A stretch of 64,000 nt of DNA from Coptis chinensis (GCA_015680905.1 CM027381.1:87755501-87819500), one strand, 5' to 3'. Shown: positions 1 to 12,345, counted from the stretch's first letter. The notes: generated by a model from the letters alone, not told the origin. Program-made: numbers and translations.

Positions 1-1495
1 AAATTTGCGGTCCCTCCGCACCTTATCCACGTGTGCATTCCTCCCCATTGTCTCCCCACTATATATGACATTGATTGTTCCTAATATTACGGCCCGCGGT
101 ACGGTGCTCGTCCTTTGGGTGTATCTCCTTGATAAATTCCCTTAACAATCCTTTCTCTAACATTCTTTCGATCAACTATCGCAGTGCGAAACACTCATTT
201 GTAGTATGATTTTTGATCTGGTGGTAAGCACAAAATGGCTTATCTTCTATCTCCCTGGGTATGCTTCGCGGACCTTCGTAATGCTGCATCCCCTTAATCA
301 GTGGCAAGATTTCGTCCAATGGTTTGTTCAACGGTGTGGACTCTACGTCGCGATATGGTTTTCGTTCGCGGATCTCCCTCCTAACTTGATCTCTGCCTCT
401 CTCCGATTTGCGTGCCGCCTCTCTATAGGCTCCCCCTTCTCTTATCGCAGCCTTTCCTTTGTCTTTTCGGTCTTCCTGTTCTACACTCTGTATTGACTTC
501 TCTGACTTCCTCGGCTCCTTAACATTTCTCTGCAACATATCCTCATAGCGGATGTACTTCTCCACTTTCGGATACAACGCATGCAACGTTGTAACTTCAA
601 TTTTGGATACAGATTCATGGACTCACGGTTCCGGCTTCGATCCATCTTTGGAAAGCAATGGCTGCGGTGTGCATCGTCGGACTTTCCACCTTTAGGGTCT
701 CCTCCTTGAATCTACACAAGAATTCCACGAGTGTCGCCCGGACTTTTGTTTGGCGTTAAATAGATCCATGATATCCACTACCGCCGTTTTACGATGGATA
801 AAATGGTTACAAATGCTTGCTCCAACTCCTCGAACTTGGTTATACTCCAGCGATGCCAACCTATAATACCGGTCGGCGCTCCATCCTTCAAGGTGGCGGG
901 AAACATCATGCAACGGAGCCCATCATATTTAATCTCTTGCCCGCAACGGCATCATTTACTGAAATGGTGCAAGTGGTCCGCGCAGGATCCCCACTTCCCG
1001 TCGTATCTCGAATCTTGGTTGCGTGAATCGGCTTGGGCACCTCGGCGTTCAATTTGCATCGGCCCGGATTCTGATTGAGTCCGACCACCACCTTCTTCAC
1101 CACCACCGACTTTCCCTCTCCGCCCCCGATTCATTTCTCTGTCTTTCTCGATCATCGCTTGGACCATCTCCATGGTAATACACCTTCCCCGTATCGCCTC
1201 TTGGTTTATGACGCACTTCCTCATGCTGGCCTTCTACTTCACTATGTTCTGGCTCCCTTATCTCCTCCTCCTCCTGTGTGGATTCCCTTTCTCTCCTCAG
1301 ACTATCATTCTCATTTCTCAACCTTCCTATCTCCTCCTGTAACAGCCTGGTTGCTTCCCCAGCAACCTCGGGAACTTCCTCTTCCAACTCCTCCATCTCC
1401 TCCATTTCCACACTCCTGGTTTCATCATCAGCCCCCTCAGTCCTCACTTTTTTGGGTCTCCCTCTTGTTTTCTTCACTATGGTTGCCATCTTCAC
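1..1495 (-). pseudogene. Gypsy gag polyprotein, frameshifted
   Basis: The minus-strand frame from 1495 begins MATIVKKTRGRPKKV and has an acidic coiled-coil stretch rich in Glu and Arg. Overlapping frames at 1224-952, 1106-906 and 913-692 carry pieces typical of a retrotransposon gag capsid: DPADHLHHF-like, NDAVAGKRLNMMGS, and FEELEQAF..HFIHRKT-like segments. They join only by changing frame. The frame at 586-176 holds the basic stretch and a nucleocapsid-like run (FCAYHQIKNHTTNECFALR), here with CxYH...H...C spacing. Gag packages element RNA in the cytoplasm. At least three frame changes make this a dead copy; some could be consensus errors. Confidence 0.7.
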
Positions 1496-1558
1496 ACCTT
1501 CTTCTTAGCAATCACTTGATCGTATGCTTTCCTCTCGTTCCCCACAGACGGCGCCAAA

Positions 1559-1923
1559 TGTGTTGTCCAGAATTATAACTTATGAACTCTCTTCTCTCCT
1601 TTTCTTTATTCTCATCTCTCTCCTCTTTATATACCCCCTAACCGCCCTCTCTCTTTAACCGCTCACATATTCTCTAACCGTTCTTCTATTTCCATGATCT
1701 CCTTCCATGTCCCACGTCCTGGAACCGTCCACCTGTCTCCTCAGAGATCGTGTCTTGGCTACTGTGCTCCAGCTCTTTCTTTCCCTATCCAACATCTCCC
1801 TCAAATCATAGTAACTCCACTGATCTTCTCGCACTTCCAGAGTCCGCGGCCTTCACATTATTCGCGGACTATACCCCGTGCTCATTCGTCTTCTTCCGTT
1901 ATGTTACCCCAGCCCAGAACACA
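1559..1923 (-). repeat. 5' LTR of the Gypsy element
   Basis: On the minus strand the LTR ends in ...GGACAACACA immediately before TTTGGCGCCGTC. On the plus strand it starts TGTTGTCCAG near 1561 and ends near AGAACACA at about 1923, so the ends are short imperfect inverted repeats. The outer limit is approximate because no second LTR is in the window. A pyrimidine-rich plus strand with ATATACCCCC near 1630 fits a minus-strand LTR promoter/leader. Confidence 0.6.
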
Positions 1924-3268
1924 CCAGTCGTGTTAGTAGTCAGTCATGTATTAGGCTGATACACCTGCCCAAGCCCTTGATTCATCCTCTGTTCAAACAA
2001 ATTATGTTGTGGAAAAGTTCCAAACATGGATTAAACACGCACAACTTCTGAGATAAGTATCTTTGAAACAATAATATGAAGTCAAATATTTTCGGATAAA
2101 AAAGGATTAAAAAGAAGTACTTTCTGTCGTTTTTCAAAATTTTGCCTCAGAAAAGTTTGCTTTGCAAAGTTTTAGTAAAAATTCTTTTGAAATTATACAG
2201 AAATCCTAATTTGAAATTTGAAGGAAAATTAAGAAGAACAAAGTGGAAATTCATAAAAGAAAAAAAGGTTCGTGAAAATTTTCAGTACATGGGTGATTTC
2301 ATAAATATCAAATGGCTTGAACACCTAGATAAACATGCAAGAAAGCACCAAACAGATAAATAACAGTGACCAGGAGAAATAAATGTAGAAGTTACATAGA
2401 AATCCTACACTGCCCATATGTATGAAACCAAAAAAGAAAGTAGAATAACTGATAAGCCTGAGAATGGTTTCTTTCCGATAATGCTGAAGCATGTGCTTGT
2501 TGTTGCTTCGGTGTAATGGAAATCTTTGCAACACAAAATAGTTCTCAGCTGTGATATCCATATTTTTAACAGCAGAAACAAATATAGACTATAGCAATCA
2601 ACATAATCTAATTAATCTGTGAAAAACTAATCAGATGGCCCTTCGTAGTTTGATCCATATGGATTTGAACCATCAACCTCTCAACTTAGAGTGCTTTAAC
2701 CATTTTGAACTTATAAATCCATTAGAAAACACACATTACCAAACATATTTGCACCAATATACAGACGATGTTAACAAGTTAGTACCTCACCACTCCAACG
2801 GAAAATGCCTATCAAGCTCACCAAATGCTTAATTAATGTAGACTCTACAAATCATAATGTTAGCATGATAGGTAAGTAATCAATATGGAATATGTATAGA
2901 TAGATCAGACCTTGAATAAAAGAATTTATATAAAAATATCTTACTCACCTTTCCCATTTATCAAAAAGAAACGCGCGAGTAGATCTTGAGCTATTTCTTG
3001 CGTTAGGACTGTTAGGAGTTAGGACAAGGTGCATGTCTCCCCTAACAGAAAACTGACCGGCCCATTAAAAGCCCACTCTTCCGCTGTGGATACCATCAGA
3101 CATCAGTTGAATTTTCTTTAAGGTCTCGTTAGCGGTTTTGAAACCCCCGTACAGGATGTGGTGCTGTCTTTAATGTTTAATCTTTATACTTGAAGCCGTT
3201 GACCAAAATGAAATCAGGACCAAAGACTACTTCCTAATAGGATAATTACACTTACGTAAACTTATTCA
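1924..3268. other. Intergenic, AT-rich, no supported gene
   Basis: Open frames here are short, low-complexity and without recognisable domains. The only structured item is a tRNA-like segment at 2654-2720. Confidence 0.6.
2654..2720 (-). pseudogene. tRNA-like segment (decayed tRNA or SINE head)
   Basis: Read on the minus strand, an A-box-like TTCAAAATGGTTAAAGC is followed at normal spacing by a B-box-like GGTTCAAATCC. The anticodon arm does not pair properly and the acceptor ends are poor, so this is at best a tRNA pseudogene or a tRNA-derived SINE head. By position the anticodon would be GTT, but I would not assign an amino acid. Confidence 0.35.
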
Positions 3269-4416
3269 GGGGCATCTTCAATAGAGGGTATAAACCATAT
3301 AGAGTGTAAAATTTACACTCTAAATATCAAAAAAAAAATTCCAATGGGACTGGTATACCATAGATAATAGAGTATTAGTTGATAAAGGAGGTGGAGAATT
3401 TCCCATTTCGCTATCAGTTCATAAATAGCTCGGGCGACACTTTAACCAACGTCCGAACAAAAAAAATTTCGAACATCCACTTTAAGTCACGTTCCTTTCT
3501 AATTCTTAAGTAATTTTTTAACTCGGACGTCACTTTAAGTGACGTCTCGGTTTAAATTAAAGAGGGACGTCATTTAAAGTAAGTGCTTTAAGTGACGTCC
3601 GAGTTTAAAATCTAATTTTTTTTTACACTTTTCCATTGGAGAGTATAGAGCCTTATTAGCAATTCGCCGAATTATTCGCGAATAATTCGCGAATCGAATT
3701 TTTGAAAGGCAAAACGTATAATACTTCCGAATGTTTGAAAGGTTCGCAATAATTCGCGGTTTTTTACCTATACGAATTTTTGGCTCCAAAATAAAAATAA
3801 AAAAAATGAGTGAAAATTCGGTTGCGTTTTTGTTATTTTTTATATACTTTATGTCCTCACTCTTACATTTTTAGTGATAAATTAATCCAAAAGCTTTGTT
3901 TTTATACTTTTTGGGCAATATTTAAATTGTCATGTCATGGTGTATGTGTATTTTGAAATTTGAACGGTAATTTCAATCCAAAAATAAATAAATGAAGGTA
4001 CCTATGTGGACCATTCAATTGGTTTTAATGTTTTTGTAGCTAAATTATATAGATATGTTTGTTATGTTGTAAAGAATGACAATTATTATTAATATTTACT
4101 AACATAATATCTCGAATTTTTTACTTCTGAATTTTTGCAACCAAACGTTTAAAATGCGTATTAATTAAACACTGCATAATTGCCGTATTACGAATTTTTG
4201 ACCGGATATTTGATCGTACCGTTTTTTTAAATCACCGAATAATTCACGAATTATTCCCGTACCGAATTTTTGCCGTATCCCGAATTGCTAACAAGGGTTA
4301 AAGCGTGGATATTTATAGGCTATACAATAATATACAATTAGAGATATAAAATCCTAATGGCACCTACGTGGAGCCTAGGTGGAGGTGTAATTTTACACCT
4401 CCCATTGGAGATGCCC
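3269..4416. mobile_element. Outer TIR element (GGGCATCTYCAATRG ends)
   Basis: The left end GGGGCATCTTCAATAG (from 3269) and the right end, whose reverse complement reads GGGCATCTCCAATGGG (to 4416), form imperfect terminal inverted repeats. Behind them lie matching TAAA/TTTACAC-rich stretches. It has no coding capacity. The interior at 3520-3610 holds a palindrome around ACGTCACTTTAAGTGACGT. No clear target duplication was found, so the superfamily is open (PIF/Harbinger- or hAT-type MITE). A second TIR element sits inside it. Confidence 0.55.
3651..4296. mobile_element. Inner TIR element (CCTTRTTAGCAATTCG ends)
   Basis: The left end CCTTATTAGCAATTCG and the reverse complement of the right end CCTTGTTAGCAATTCG match at 15 of 16 positions. 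Both ends continue with clusters of AATTCG/ATTATTCGCG motifs. It has no open reading frame of note. Its placement inside the 3269-4416 element makes it the younger insertion. Superfamily unknown; the subterminal ATTCG repeats resemble hAT-type elements. Confidence 0.6.
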
Positions 4417-5204
4417 TTAAAATTCCTCTAATAAGAATAAGAGTGAAATAATAAGGATGGTTGTTTAATGAACGGGCGGATATCTATACAACTTAGTAGA
4501 TAATAAGGATGGTTGTGACGCGGTTGACATACCCAACTGTAAGTTCCAGCCAGAACACTGGTAGTTTTGCAGTTGTCATACACTTCAAATAGTTGATATT
4601 CTTCATAACCAAAGTAAATAGTATAATAATACCTCCATTACAGGGGGAACTGAAAAGTATTGAACATAGCAACCATGAAAACAATAAGGAGTGTCATAAG
4701 AACTAAACAACATAAAATCTTAAAAGGAAACAGGACATTAACAACAAGATACGAAAAGTTAGGATGTGTTTGAATGAATGTGAGAATCTACACGAGTGAG
4801 ACCTAATGATGTTAGTTAGGGCTACATTCAAGCTTGGCACAAACTCATTGCAGAAGAAAGGACTCACCGAGTCGGGATCACTAACCAAATGATAAAAAGT
4901 TGACCAAGTTACTCCAAGCCAAGAAATTGATAAGCCTAATACAAAAGTTTTTTAAACTTGTGGGTATTCATCAGGCTCTATGATTCCAGTTGCAACTTGC
5001 AACTATAACTAAAGCATGATCAGAATCCTATTACGGGCATACAATTCATTTTGGAGTAAGACATAATGAACATATTAAACATAAATTCTTTTTCGTCTGA
5101 CAGTAACTAGATCAGTGCAACACGTTGTACTTAACACATACTTCTATGAAGGGAAGACCAAATGTTGTACCTAATGTCACATAGATGCAAATGATCGATG
5201 AAAC
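4417..5204. other. Intergenic, nothing recognised
   Basis: No convincing coding frame, RNA gene or repeat was seen. Short frames on the minus strand (4493-4684, 4703-4888) lack domains and look accidental. Confidence 0.5.
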
Positions 5205-6320
5205 AAGTTTTTAAGAGATTTTTTTACTTAACAAAAGAAAAGTTGTGAAAGTATGTTTTGGTTGAAAAGAAGAAACTTTTAGATTGAGGAAATTCTTTAG
5301 TCAGCCTATATTCTCCATCAAATGTGCTTTGGTAACATTTGCGATAGGTTCAAACAAGAAGTGCAAATAGATTAAAGAGAAAGTTTTGTGTTTACGACTA
5401 ATTGAGATAATTTTGACGAGCATGTATATCACTTGATACCAAATAACATCCATGATGTAGGAAATCCAATTGCCAAGTGAAATGTCTCCACGCCCCTCAC
5501 GCCATGAATTCTTCTATAAAAAAAATCACAAGCGTGGAGAATACATTAGCAAATGCTTCCTATTGCATGTAATTATTCTACTACCAAGTGAGATGTACCT
5601 GCAAATCTGCAACGATCCCCCTTACAGCCAAAGACACATTAAGAGAAAGTTGAATATCATAACCTTTAAAAAATAATAGTGGAGACATGTCATTTTAAGA
5701 AAGAGATGTTTTTTTGTTTTTTTTGGAACAAACTGGAAAATAACAAAATAAAAACTCCTTTGTACCAAAGCATCTCACAGACACGAGCCTCAAAGGACGT
5801 GGTATTGATTATTTTTTTTAAAAGGAAGTAAAACTTTCTATACCATGGAAATTGATTTCTTTTGCAAAAAAATAGAGAGATTTTTTATTTACAACAGTGA
5901 ATTTCTGTTTGAAAAAGAAAATACTTTTGGATTGAGAAAAGGTATTTTGGAAAATTGTAGAAAGGTTTTCAAACAAGAAGCACAAGGAGAAGTTGGGTTT
6001 TTTATGACTGATCGATCAATATAACATTGACAAGCAAGTCTCACATGATGCAATAAAACATCTATGAAGTAGAAAAGCCAAATGCAAAGTGAAATTTCTC
6101 CATGCCCCTCACGCCATGAATTCTTCGTAGAAAAATTCACAAGGGCTGGGAGAATACTTGTGCAAATGCTTCTTACTGCATGAAACTACTCTACTACCAA
6201 GTGAGATGAGATGTATGTGCAATGATCCCCCTTACAGCCAAAGTTGAGTATCATAACTTTTTAAAATAATAGTGGAGAGACATCTTTTAAGAAACTGAAA
6301 AATAACAAAACAAGAACTCC
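5205..6320. repeat. Tandem segmental duplication, two diverged copies (~5205-5700 and ~5865-6320)
   Basis: The run CCCCTCACGCCATGAATTCT occurs at about 5494 and 6104. It is embedded in longer parallel similarity: TCTACTACCAAGTGAGATG, GATCCCCCTTACAGCCAAAG and AATAATAGTGGAGA occur in the same order in both. The copies are about 610 bp apart and differ by many substitutions and indels. No frame is conserved between them, so the duplicated unit is non-coding. Confidence 0.75.
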
Positions 6321-6439
6321 TTTGTATTTTTTTGTTTTTTTTTTTTTTTGGAAAAATAGAAGCAGCGTGAATCAGGTTTTAAAATCAGTTAGAACAATTT
6401 TAGCTTTAAAAATACCGTTTTCCAAATCATTATTCTCGG

Positions 6440-6670
6440 GTGTAGACAACCTCAAAAAGACTCCAGCTACCCCGAGGATATTCTCATAGGGATGAGGGTT
6501 TGCGCACCGTTGGATGTGTGACCTAACGGTTTGAAAATCAAAAACAAAAAGGATGAGAGAGAAAATGAGATGATTTTGTATTTTTTAGACCATTGGATCA
6601 CACATCCAATATCCAATGGTCGCGGACCTCGACCTCATCCTTACGAAGACATTCTCAGGGTAGACAACCT
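6440..6670. mobile_element. MITE-like palindromic element
   Basis: The left arm GGATGAGGGTTTGCGCACCG with TTGGATGTGTGACC is mirrored by a right arm whose reverse complement reads GGATGAGGTCGAGGTCCGCG with TTGGATGTGTGATC. The flanks repeat CTCGGGTGTAGACAACCTC and CTCAGGGTAGACAACCTC. The unit is short, foldback and non-coding, which fits a MITE. Confidence 0.5.
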
Positions 6671-7230
6671 CTTCGGAAAATAGTCAAAATACACAAGGTG
6701 ACTTACAACTGACAAGGATGGGCAGTTAGATAAAATGTATCACTGATTCACATAAGTCAAAGTTGGGCTAAGACTGAAAATCTGTATGCCATGACCATTT
6801 GAAATTGTCACATACCCCAATAGTGAGGAACCATTCTTAAATCTTAAAGAGGGCATCCTGTAACAATGTGTTCTTTGTAAATCCTAGCCCCATGCATGGA
6901 CAATTTAAGCATATGACAGGATTTCGTTCCATCCGTAAGCCAATATAATAATGAATCCGCCGATTGTAGTAATTTGAAACTACATCCATTGCTGAACCAA
7001 ACAACTAATGATTGTTCTTCGTACGAAACATAAAACCAAATACCAAACATAATAAAACCTACATCAAATGTGAGACACAGAGAGACGGTATAAAACCGAA
7101 TATCAAATCACATAAAGACTGGAAAAAAAATTGTGTAATTTCTGGTCATCTGCCTTACATAAAGGGAACATTTATAACATATTATAAGTTACGGAAAAAC
7201 AATATCCACAAAGTGACAAAGCACCAATAG

Positions 7231-7262
<32 letters not shown>

Positions 7263-7263
7263 G
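6671..7263. other. Intergenic, ends in an A-rich tract
   Basis: No gene was seen. An uninterrupted A run of about 28 bases (about 7231-7258) closes the stretch just before the first Helitron-like unit. Confidence 0.5.
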
Positions 7264-8573
7264 CTATATAATAAAGTAGTTTGGTCTTTTTATGCTGTTA
7301 TATCGAGTTTTCGGTAGAAAACAGTTTTGGAATGATCCTATGGTGATAAATCAATTTTTTTAAGAGTCCTACTTACTCTAAACTAAAGAGTCCTACTTAT
7401 CTTTCTTTTAAGAGTTCTACTTAATCGAGCGGTCCGGGAGAAAGCAATTTTGGGATGATCCTACGGTGATAAATCAATTTTTTTTAAGAGTCCTATTTAT
7501 TCTAAACTAAAGAGTCCTACTTATCTTTTCTTTTAAGAGTCTTACTTACTCTAAACTAAAGAGTCATACTTATTTTTTCCCTTTCTTCCTACTTTCTTTT
7601 AACCACTTTCTTCCTACTTTCTTTTAAGAGTCCTACTTACTTTAAACTAAAGAGTTCTACTTATCTTTTCCCTTCCTATGTGATCAAATCACTTTCTTCT
7701 AAGAGACCTATTTCTAAAAAAAAAAAAAAAAAAAAATAAAATAAAATAAAATAGACTTTCATGGCTAGAAAAAACCCCACCCTATTCACGCCCCAAAAAA
7801 AAAAAAGGCTCTCCCAAGCTCTAGTTTCAGGTTCAATTAAAAGTTATATATCATATCCTTACTTAATTTCTCCACAAACAGTTTATGGTGTTATATCAAG
7901 CGGCTGTGGGATGTGGAGAAAACGGTTTTGGGAGATTCTACAGTGATCAAATCACTTTCTTCTAAGAGACCTACTTACTACATAAAAAAAAAAACTTTCC
8001 AAAAACAAATTAGACTTTCACGGCTAGAAAACACCCAAAAAAATCTTCCCAAAATCTTCCCAAATTTATATTAGACATTCCCAAATTTATATTGAAAGAA
8101 AAAACAGTTTTACTTTGGGCTGAGATCTTGCCGGCCACAAATCACTTTCGACTAAAAACCTCCAAAACCCTTTTTCTTCACGCAAACTCAAAACCTTCAA
8201 AACCCCTTTTCTTCACGCAAATAGGTATAGTTATTTCACATATTAAATTATATAATTGTTTCATTGTTTAAATACCCCTATAACTTCTCCTACCGTTTGA
8301 GAAACGTGTATAAATTGAATATGGATTACACAAGGAATGAATAGTTAAAGTTGTCTAGGTACACTCCGTTTCTGGATGAACAAATTGTTCTCAATACATA
8401 TACTCGGTTAAGATGATTTTCTAAGGCATATTCAGTTAAGGGTATCACAATGACACTAACAAGTTCAATTTAAATGTCAAAGAAAAAAAAAATGGTAATT
8501 CTACTGTAAAAGTTAAATTTAAGTGTATTCATTTAATTATGACTCGAGTGGCGTAGCCAAGGGTTAATTCTAG
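7264..8573 (+). mobile_element. Non-autonomous Helitron-like unit 1
   Basis: It starts near CTATATAATAAAGTAGTTTGG and ends in GGCGTAGCCAAGGGTTAATTCTAG, a plant-Helitron-type 3' end: a small GC-rich hairpin followed by CTAG and a T. The next unit begins directly at 8574 with TCTATATAATG. The inside is AT-rich and repeats AAGAGTCCTACTTA several times, with three diverged copies of the block around GGAATGATCCTATGGTGATAAATC. There is no Rep/helicase frame. The 5' dinucleotide is not the canonical TC here. Confidence 0.55.
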
Positions 8574-10942
8574 TCTATATAATGAAGCAGCTTGGTTTTT
8601 TATGTGTTTATATCAAGCGGTCAGGGAGAAAATAATTTTGGGATGATCCTACGGTGATAAATCATTTTATTTTAAGAGACCTACTTACTATAAAAAAAAA
8701 ACTTGCCGAAAACAAAATAGATTTTCACGACTAGAAAAAACCCCAAAAAAATCTTTCCAAAATCTTCCCAAATTTATATTGAAAGAAAAAGCAATTTTGC
8801 TTTGGGCTGAGATCCTACTGGCCACAAATCACTTTATTTTAAGAATCCTTCATAAAAAACACTTCCCAAATTCATAATAACACCATTTGCAACATACATA
8901 AACTATCATTGGTTGATTGAATATGCTTTATTAGATTAGATATGGGGATTTGTAAATTGGATCAACGGAAAAATTGGCTTTAATTGTGACATCCAAAGGT
9001 TGGTTGTTAGCCTAAAACATATATTGATGCCGCAATCACAAATGAACAGTCTGTGTGTTCTACATATGCCATGAGATGAAATTATTGCCATAACAAATGT
9101 TGTTCAATAAACGGTTCATTATCTCTTTGTACTTGAAAAGGAAGTATGAATATTTATTCACTCACAACTTCTTAGACAAACTACTGTTTCCAGTTTTTTT
9201 TATTAAGACTCTTTGCTTAATTATATTTTTGGTTTTGCGTTTATACTATGACTTGCATTAGCATTAGATAGTTGTTGCATTAGCATTAGCATTAGATAGA
9301 TAGTTGAGAGAGTAAAGTAGCGTAGCCACACCAATTGCTACAGGCATTTGAGAAAACATATTGAGGAGAGTGGCATGTTCACTTAGAAATGGATGGATGA
9401 TGCAAGCAACAAAGGGAGAAACATTGTAATGTAGTAGTGAGACAGATTAGTATGCTAGCAATCTGGCATGTACTGCCTTGGAAGCTCCATGAAAGATGAA
9501 AAGAGCTTGCAAAATGATGATTTGTTGTTGGAGAGAACAAATAAGAATATGTCTTTCGGCACATTAGACCAGGGGGGTCTGTGTGTTCAAACTGACAACC
9601 AAGATAACGGATCTTAATTTAATTAGGCTGGAGCTCCTGCTTGAGACATCCAAGTGTTTCTTTCAATAATACCAAATATACCATTGTTGCGGATGTAGAA
9701 AATTAAAAAGCCTCAGGGTTGATCAATAGTAATTTGTAAACAACAACTTTCTTTAAGGCCTGAGTGCTTGACCGGTACATTTTGTGGCAACTAAGTTTGG
9801 CTTATATTTGATTTCGTTCTTCATATTGGTGGCAAAGAATGGTATATAAGATTCCTATATATGGTAGTGTATAATGATATACAAGTTTTACTTGACGAAC
9901 ATGTCATTCTTTATTATCTCTTTGGCTAATATATTTGCTACTTCAGTTCTTAAGCATCGCTTTTAATTGCCTTTGTTGATAATTTAGTGTTAGTCCCATC
10001 TACCGTTTTTCTTTATCAGAAAGGACAAAAAAAAAATGATCTTACTTATGTACTTTTAATTGTTATGTACTTTGCTCAACAAAGCGTACATGTAGCTTTT
10101 AATTGTTAGTTTTTTTTTTTTTTACGCGCGCGTCCACGAGTTAACGGTCACCCATATAATAAAGTGGTGAACTGTATAAAACTAATCATGTCTAGGAAGT
10201 AGTTGATACAGCTTCATTTTTCATTATGTATGTGTCTGCAAATGTCATAACAACATGGAGAGAAACAAATGCAAGTGCAGAAAGTTGTGCGTGACATGGT
10301 GCAACACTACAAAAAGGAGTTAGTAAATGGTGGAATACTTGGCCTCCATTCATGCAAAATTTGGAAAACCATTTTACTACTTACTTTAGATTCATCAGTT
10401 AATATTTCGTTAATATTTCGATGTATTAGGTGGGTACACATATGATGATACTCACACTAGACAGTTCTTATCCCTCATATTCCTTTTTCTTGTAACCTTT
10501 TCATTTATTTTAATCAATTACCTCTAGCAAAAAAAATATGTGTCTGCAAATTCTCATTAGCGTAAATCAATTTTCTTATGGTAGTCTAAAGTTTTCTCGA
10601 GATATAAACAAAATCAAAGTATTTAAATTTTACTTTTGATACTAAAATGTTGGTTTCTTTCTAGTTAGACTATTGTTATAGTTGTGTTAGTGCCAAAGGC
10701 ATGAAGAATAGTGGGTTAATTAAGGGCGTGCATTGGAATGTAGTACACCGTCATTGGATGGAAGAGTTATTGGGCGTATAAGCGACATTGCCAACATGTG
10801 GAAAAGTCCATAGATGAAATTGACTGGAAGTGTTGCACCCAATGATCGATAAAGGTACATTAATTAGTATAGGATAGTTAGAAAATGTTTGATTGTTAGC
10901 GCCTTCCTGTGGCTTGAGGGCAACCCACGGGTTAAATTCTAG
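8574..10942 (+). mobile_element. Non-autonomous Helitron-like unit 2
   Basis: The 5' end TCTATATAATGAAGCAGCTT abuts the CTAG of unit 1. The first 150 bp match the start of unit 1 (TTTTGGGATGATCCTACGG, AAGAGACCTACTTACTA). The 3' end is CCCACGGGTTAAATTCTAG, followed by the TC of the next unit. About 2.4 kb, with no transposase frame. Partial internal ends (GCGTAGCCAC near 9321) suggest it may itself be composite. Confidence 0.5.
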
Positions 10943-11212
10943 TCTATATAACAAAAAGAAGGGTACATGTCAACATGTTAGAAGTTGTGCTTACATTTCT
11001 AAGACGGATTCCATCAATTTTACGTATCTGTTTGCTGTATATTCATCTAGATATAATCTCAGTTCAATTATAATCCTTTTAAGAGCCTACTTCCTTCTAG
11101 CAAACTACAACCAATGCTTTAGTTAATCCATAGACTATATGTAAATTTTAGGTTTTAGTTTTTAATCACCTTCATAATGACTTGAGGGGCGTAGCCACGG
11201 GTTAAATTTTAG
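10943..11212 (+). mobile_element. Short Helitron-like unit 3
   Basis: It starts TCTATATAACAAAAAGAAGG directly after the CTAG of unit 2. It ends GGGGCGTAGCCACGGGTTAAATTTTAG, with TTAG instead of the usual CTRR. It is only about 270 bp and clearly non-autonomous. Confidence 0.5.
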
Positions 11213-11673
11213 TCTATATAACAAAGAAGGGTAGAGTGGGTTGACAAATTCCACCTCATAAGGTGATACGTGGTCGTGCCACTCACTAACCATAGCCACT
11301 AAAATGTTTTTATGGGGTGAGTTAACAAGTTTTTTTGGGGTGAGTTTAAAAGTTTTTCTCACCTCACCCACCCCACACAAAAAAGGCACGGACTGCTTTT
11401 GGGCTGTTGAGCTCTGGAAATATGAGTAAGGGAGGGAGCGGATGCAAAATTTGACCAAAAATGGCGTATCGGGGCCCCTTGCGTCTTACAAACATGATTG
11501 ATATATGTATCGTACTGCAGGGCGGATGTGCGTTGGGAGCGCCAAAGGCGTATATTAACATCTTACATCATCTTGCCGCATCTTGAGGCGGATGCGTGTC
11601 GGGATGAGCCGAAAAATAGCGCGTAAATTAGTTTAGTGGTTATCTAAGCCATTACAACATGGGCAAATACTAG
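11213..11673 (+). mobile_element. Helitron-like unit 4, 3' limit uncertain
   Basis: It starts TCTATATAACAAAGAAGGG immediately after unit 3 and resembles unit 3's start. A possible 3' end is CATGGGCAAATACTAG at 11673, which resembles the ACGGGTTAAATTCTAG end but lacks a clear hairpin. It is non-coding. Confidence 0.35.
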
Positions 11674-12345
11674 TTCAACTATAAAGGACTCACATATCTA
11701 ATGACCCAGCAAACTGCATGCATACTTTAAACACAAATCTAGCAGTATAAGGTATCAAACAAGCTAGGAGTCCAACAAAAATGGCTAATGTGCAATAGTT
11801 GAGACCGCCTACAACAGCAAAATAAGGTATGGTGGGGGAGGACCGCAGGACTGCAACACAAGGAGTTAACGTACGCAATTGCTATTCATTAAAAGAAAAC
11901 CAACAGACATTAGAATTGGAACTTCTCAAATAAGTAAACACAAAGTCACTGAAAAAATAAATAAAATAATGATGATAACATAATTACGAGATAAACAATA
12001 ATACATCACCTTAATTCCCAAAAGCAAGCAAATTTTACTGTGTGTCTGTGTTTAGCAACTTCAGTGTCTATCTCCAAGATCATTTGAACTTATAAAGCTA
12101 AAATAAATAAATAAGTAAATAAAATAAAATAAAATGAATATTACTACTCTTTAGTAGCACAACTAATTCTTGGGTTCAAGACCTTATAAAGCGCCCTCCT
12201 TACAAACAAATAACTATGAAAGTGACATATCATGGAGTTGTAACTATGTTAATATATTATTTTCTTAGTCCTTATATACAAAAGAAACCCTAGTTTGAAA
12301 TCATAAGCACAATGTGTCCGACATGAGTGTCAGTGTGTGTATGAT
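11674..12345. other. Intergenic, nothing recognised
   Basis: AT-rich sequence. The minus frame at 11690-11878 has no domain and is probably chance. Confidence 0.5.

Larger units (their letters stand above)
1..1923 (-). mobile_element. Ty3/Gypsy LTR retrotransposon, 5' part, cut by window edge
   Basis: The element runs right to left. An LTR lies at about 1559-1923, followed on the minus strand by a primer-binding-type sequence (TGGCGCCGTCTGTGGGG, about 1541-1557) and then gag-like reading frames down to position 1. This order (LTR, PBS, coiled-coil gag N-terminus, capsid, zinc-knuckle-like stretch) is that of plant Gypsy elements. Protease, reverse transcriptase and integrase would lie left of the window. 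The gag frames are broken, so this copy is inactive. Confidence 0.8.

Noticed and set aside
7540-7700. CRISPR-like regular repeats (AAGAGTCCTACTTA)
   Set aside because: Spacing is irregular, the units are diverged, and the context is a plant nuclear Helitron-like unit.
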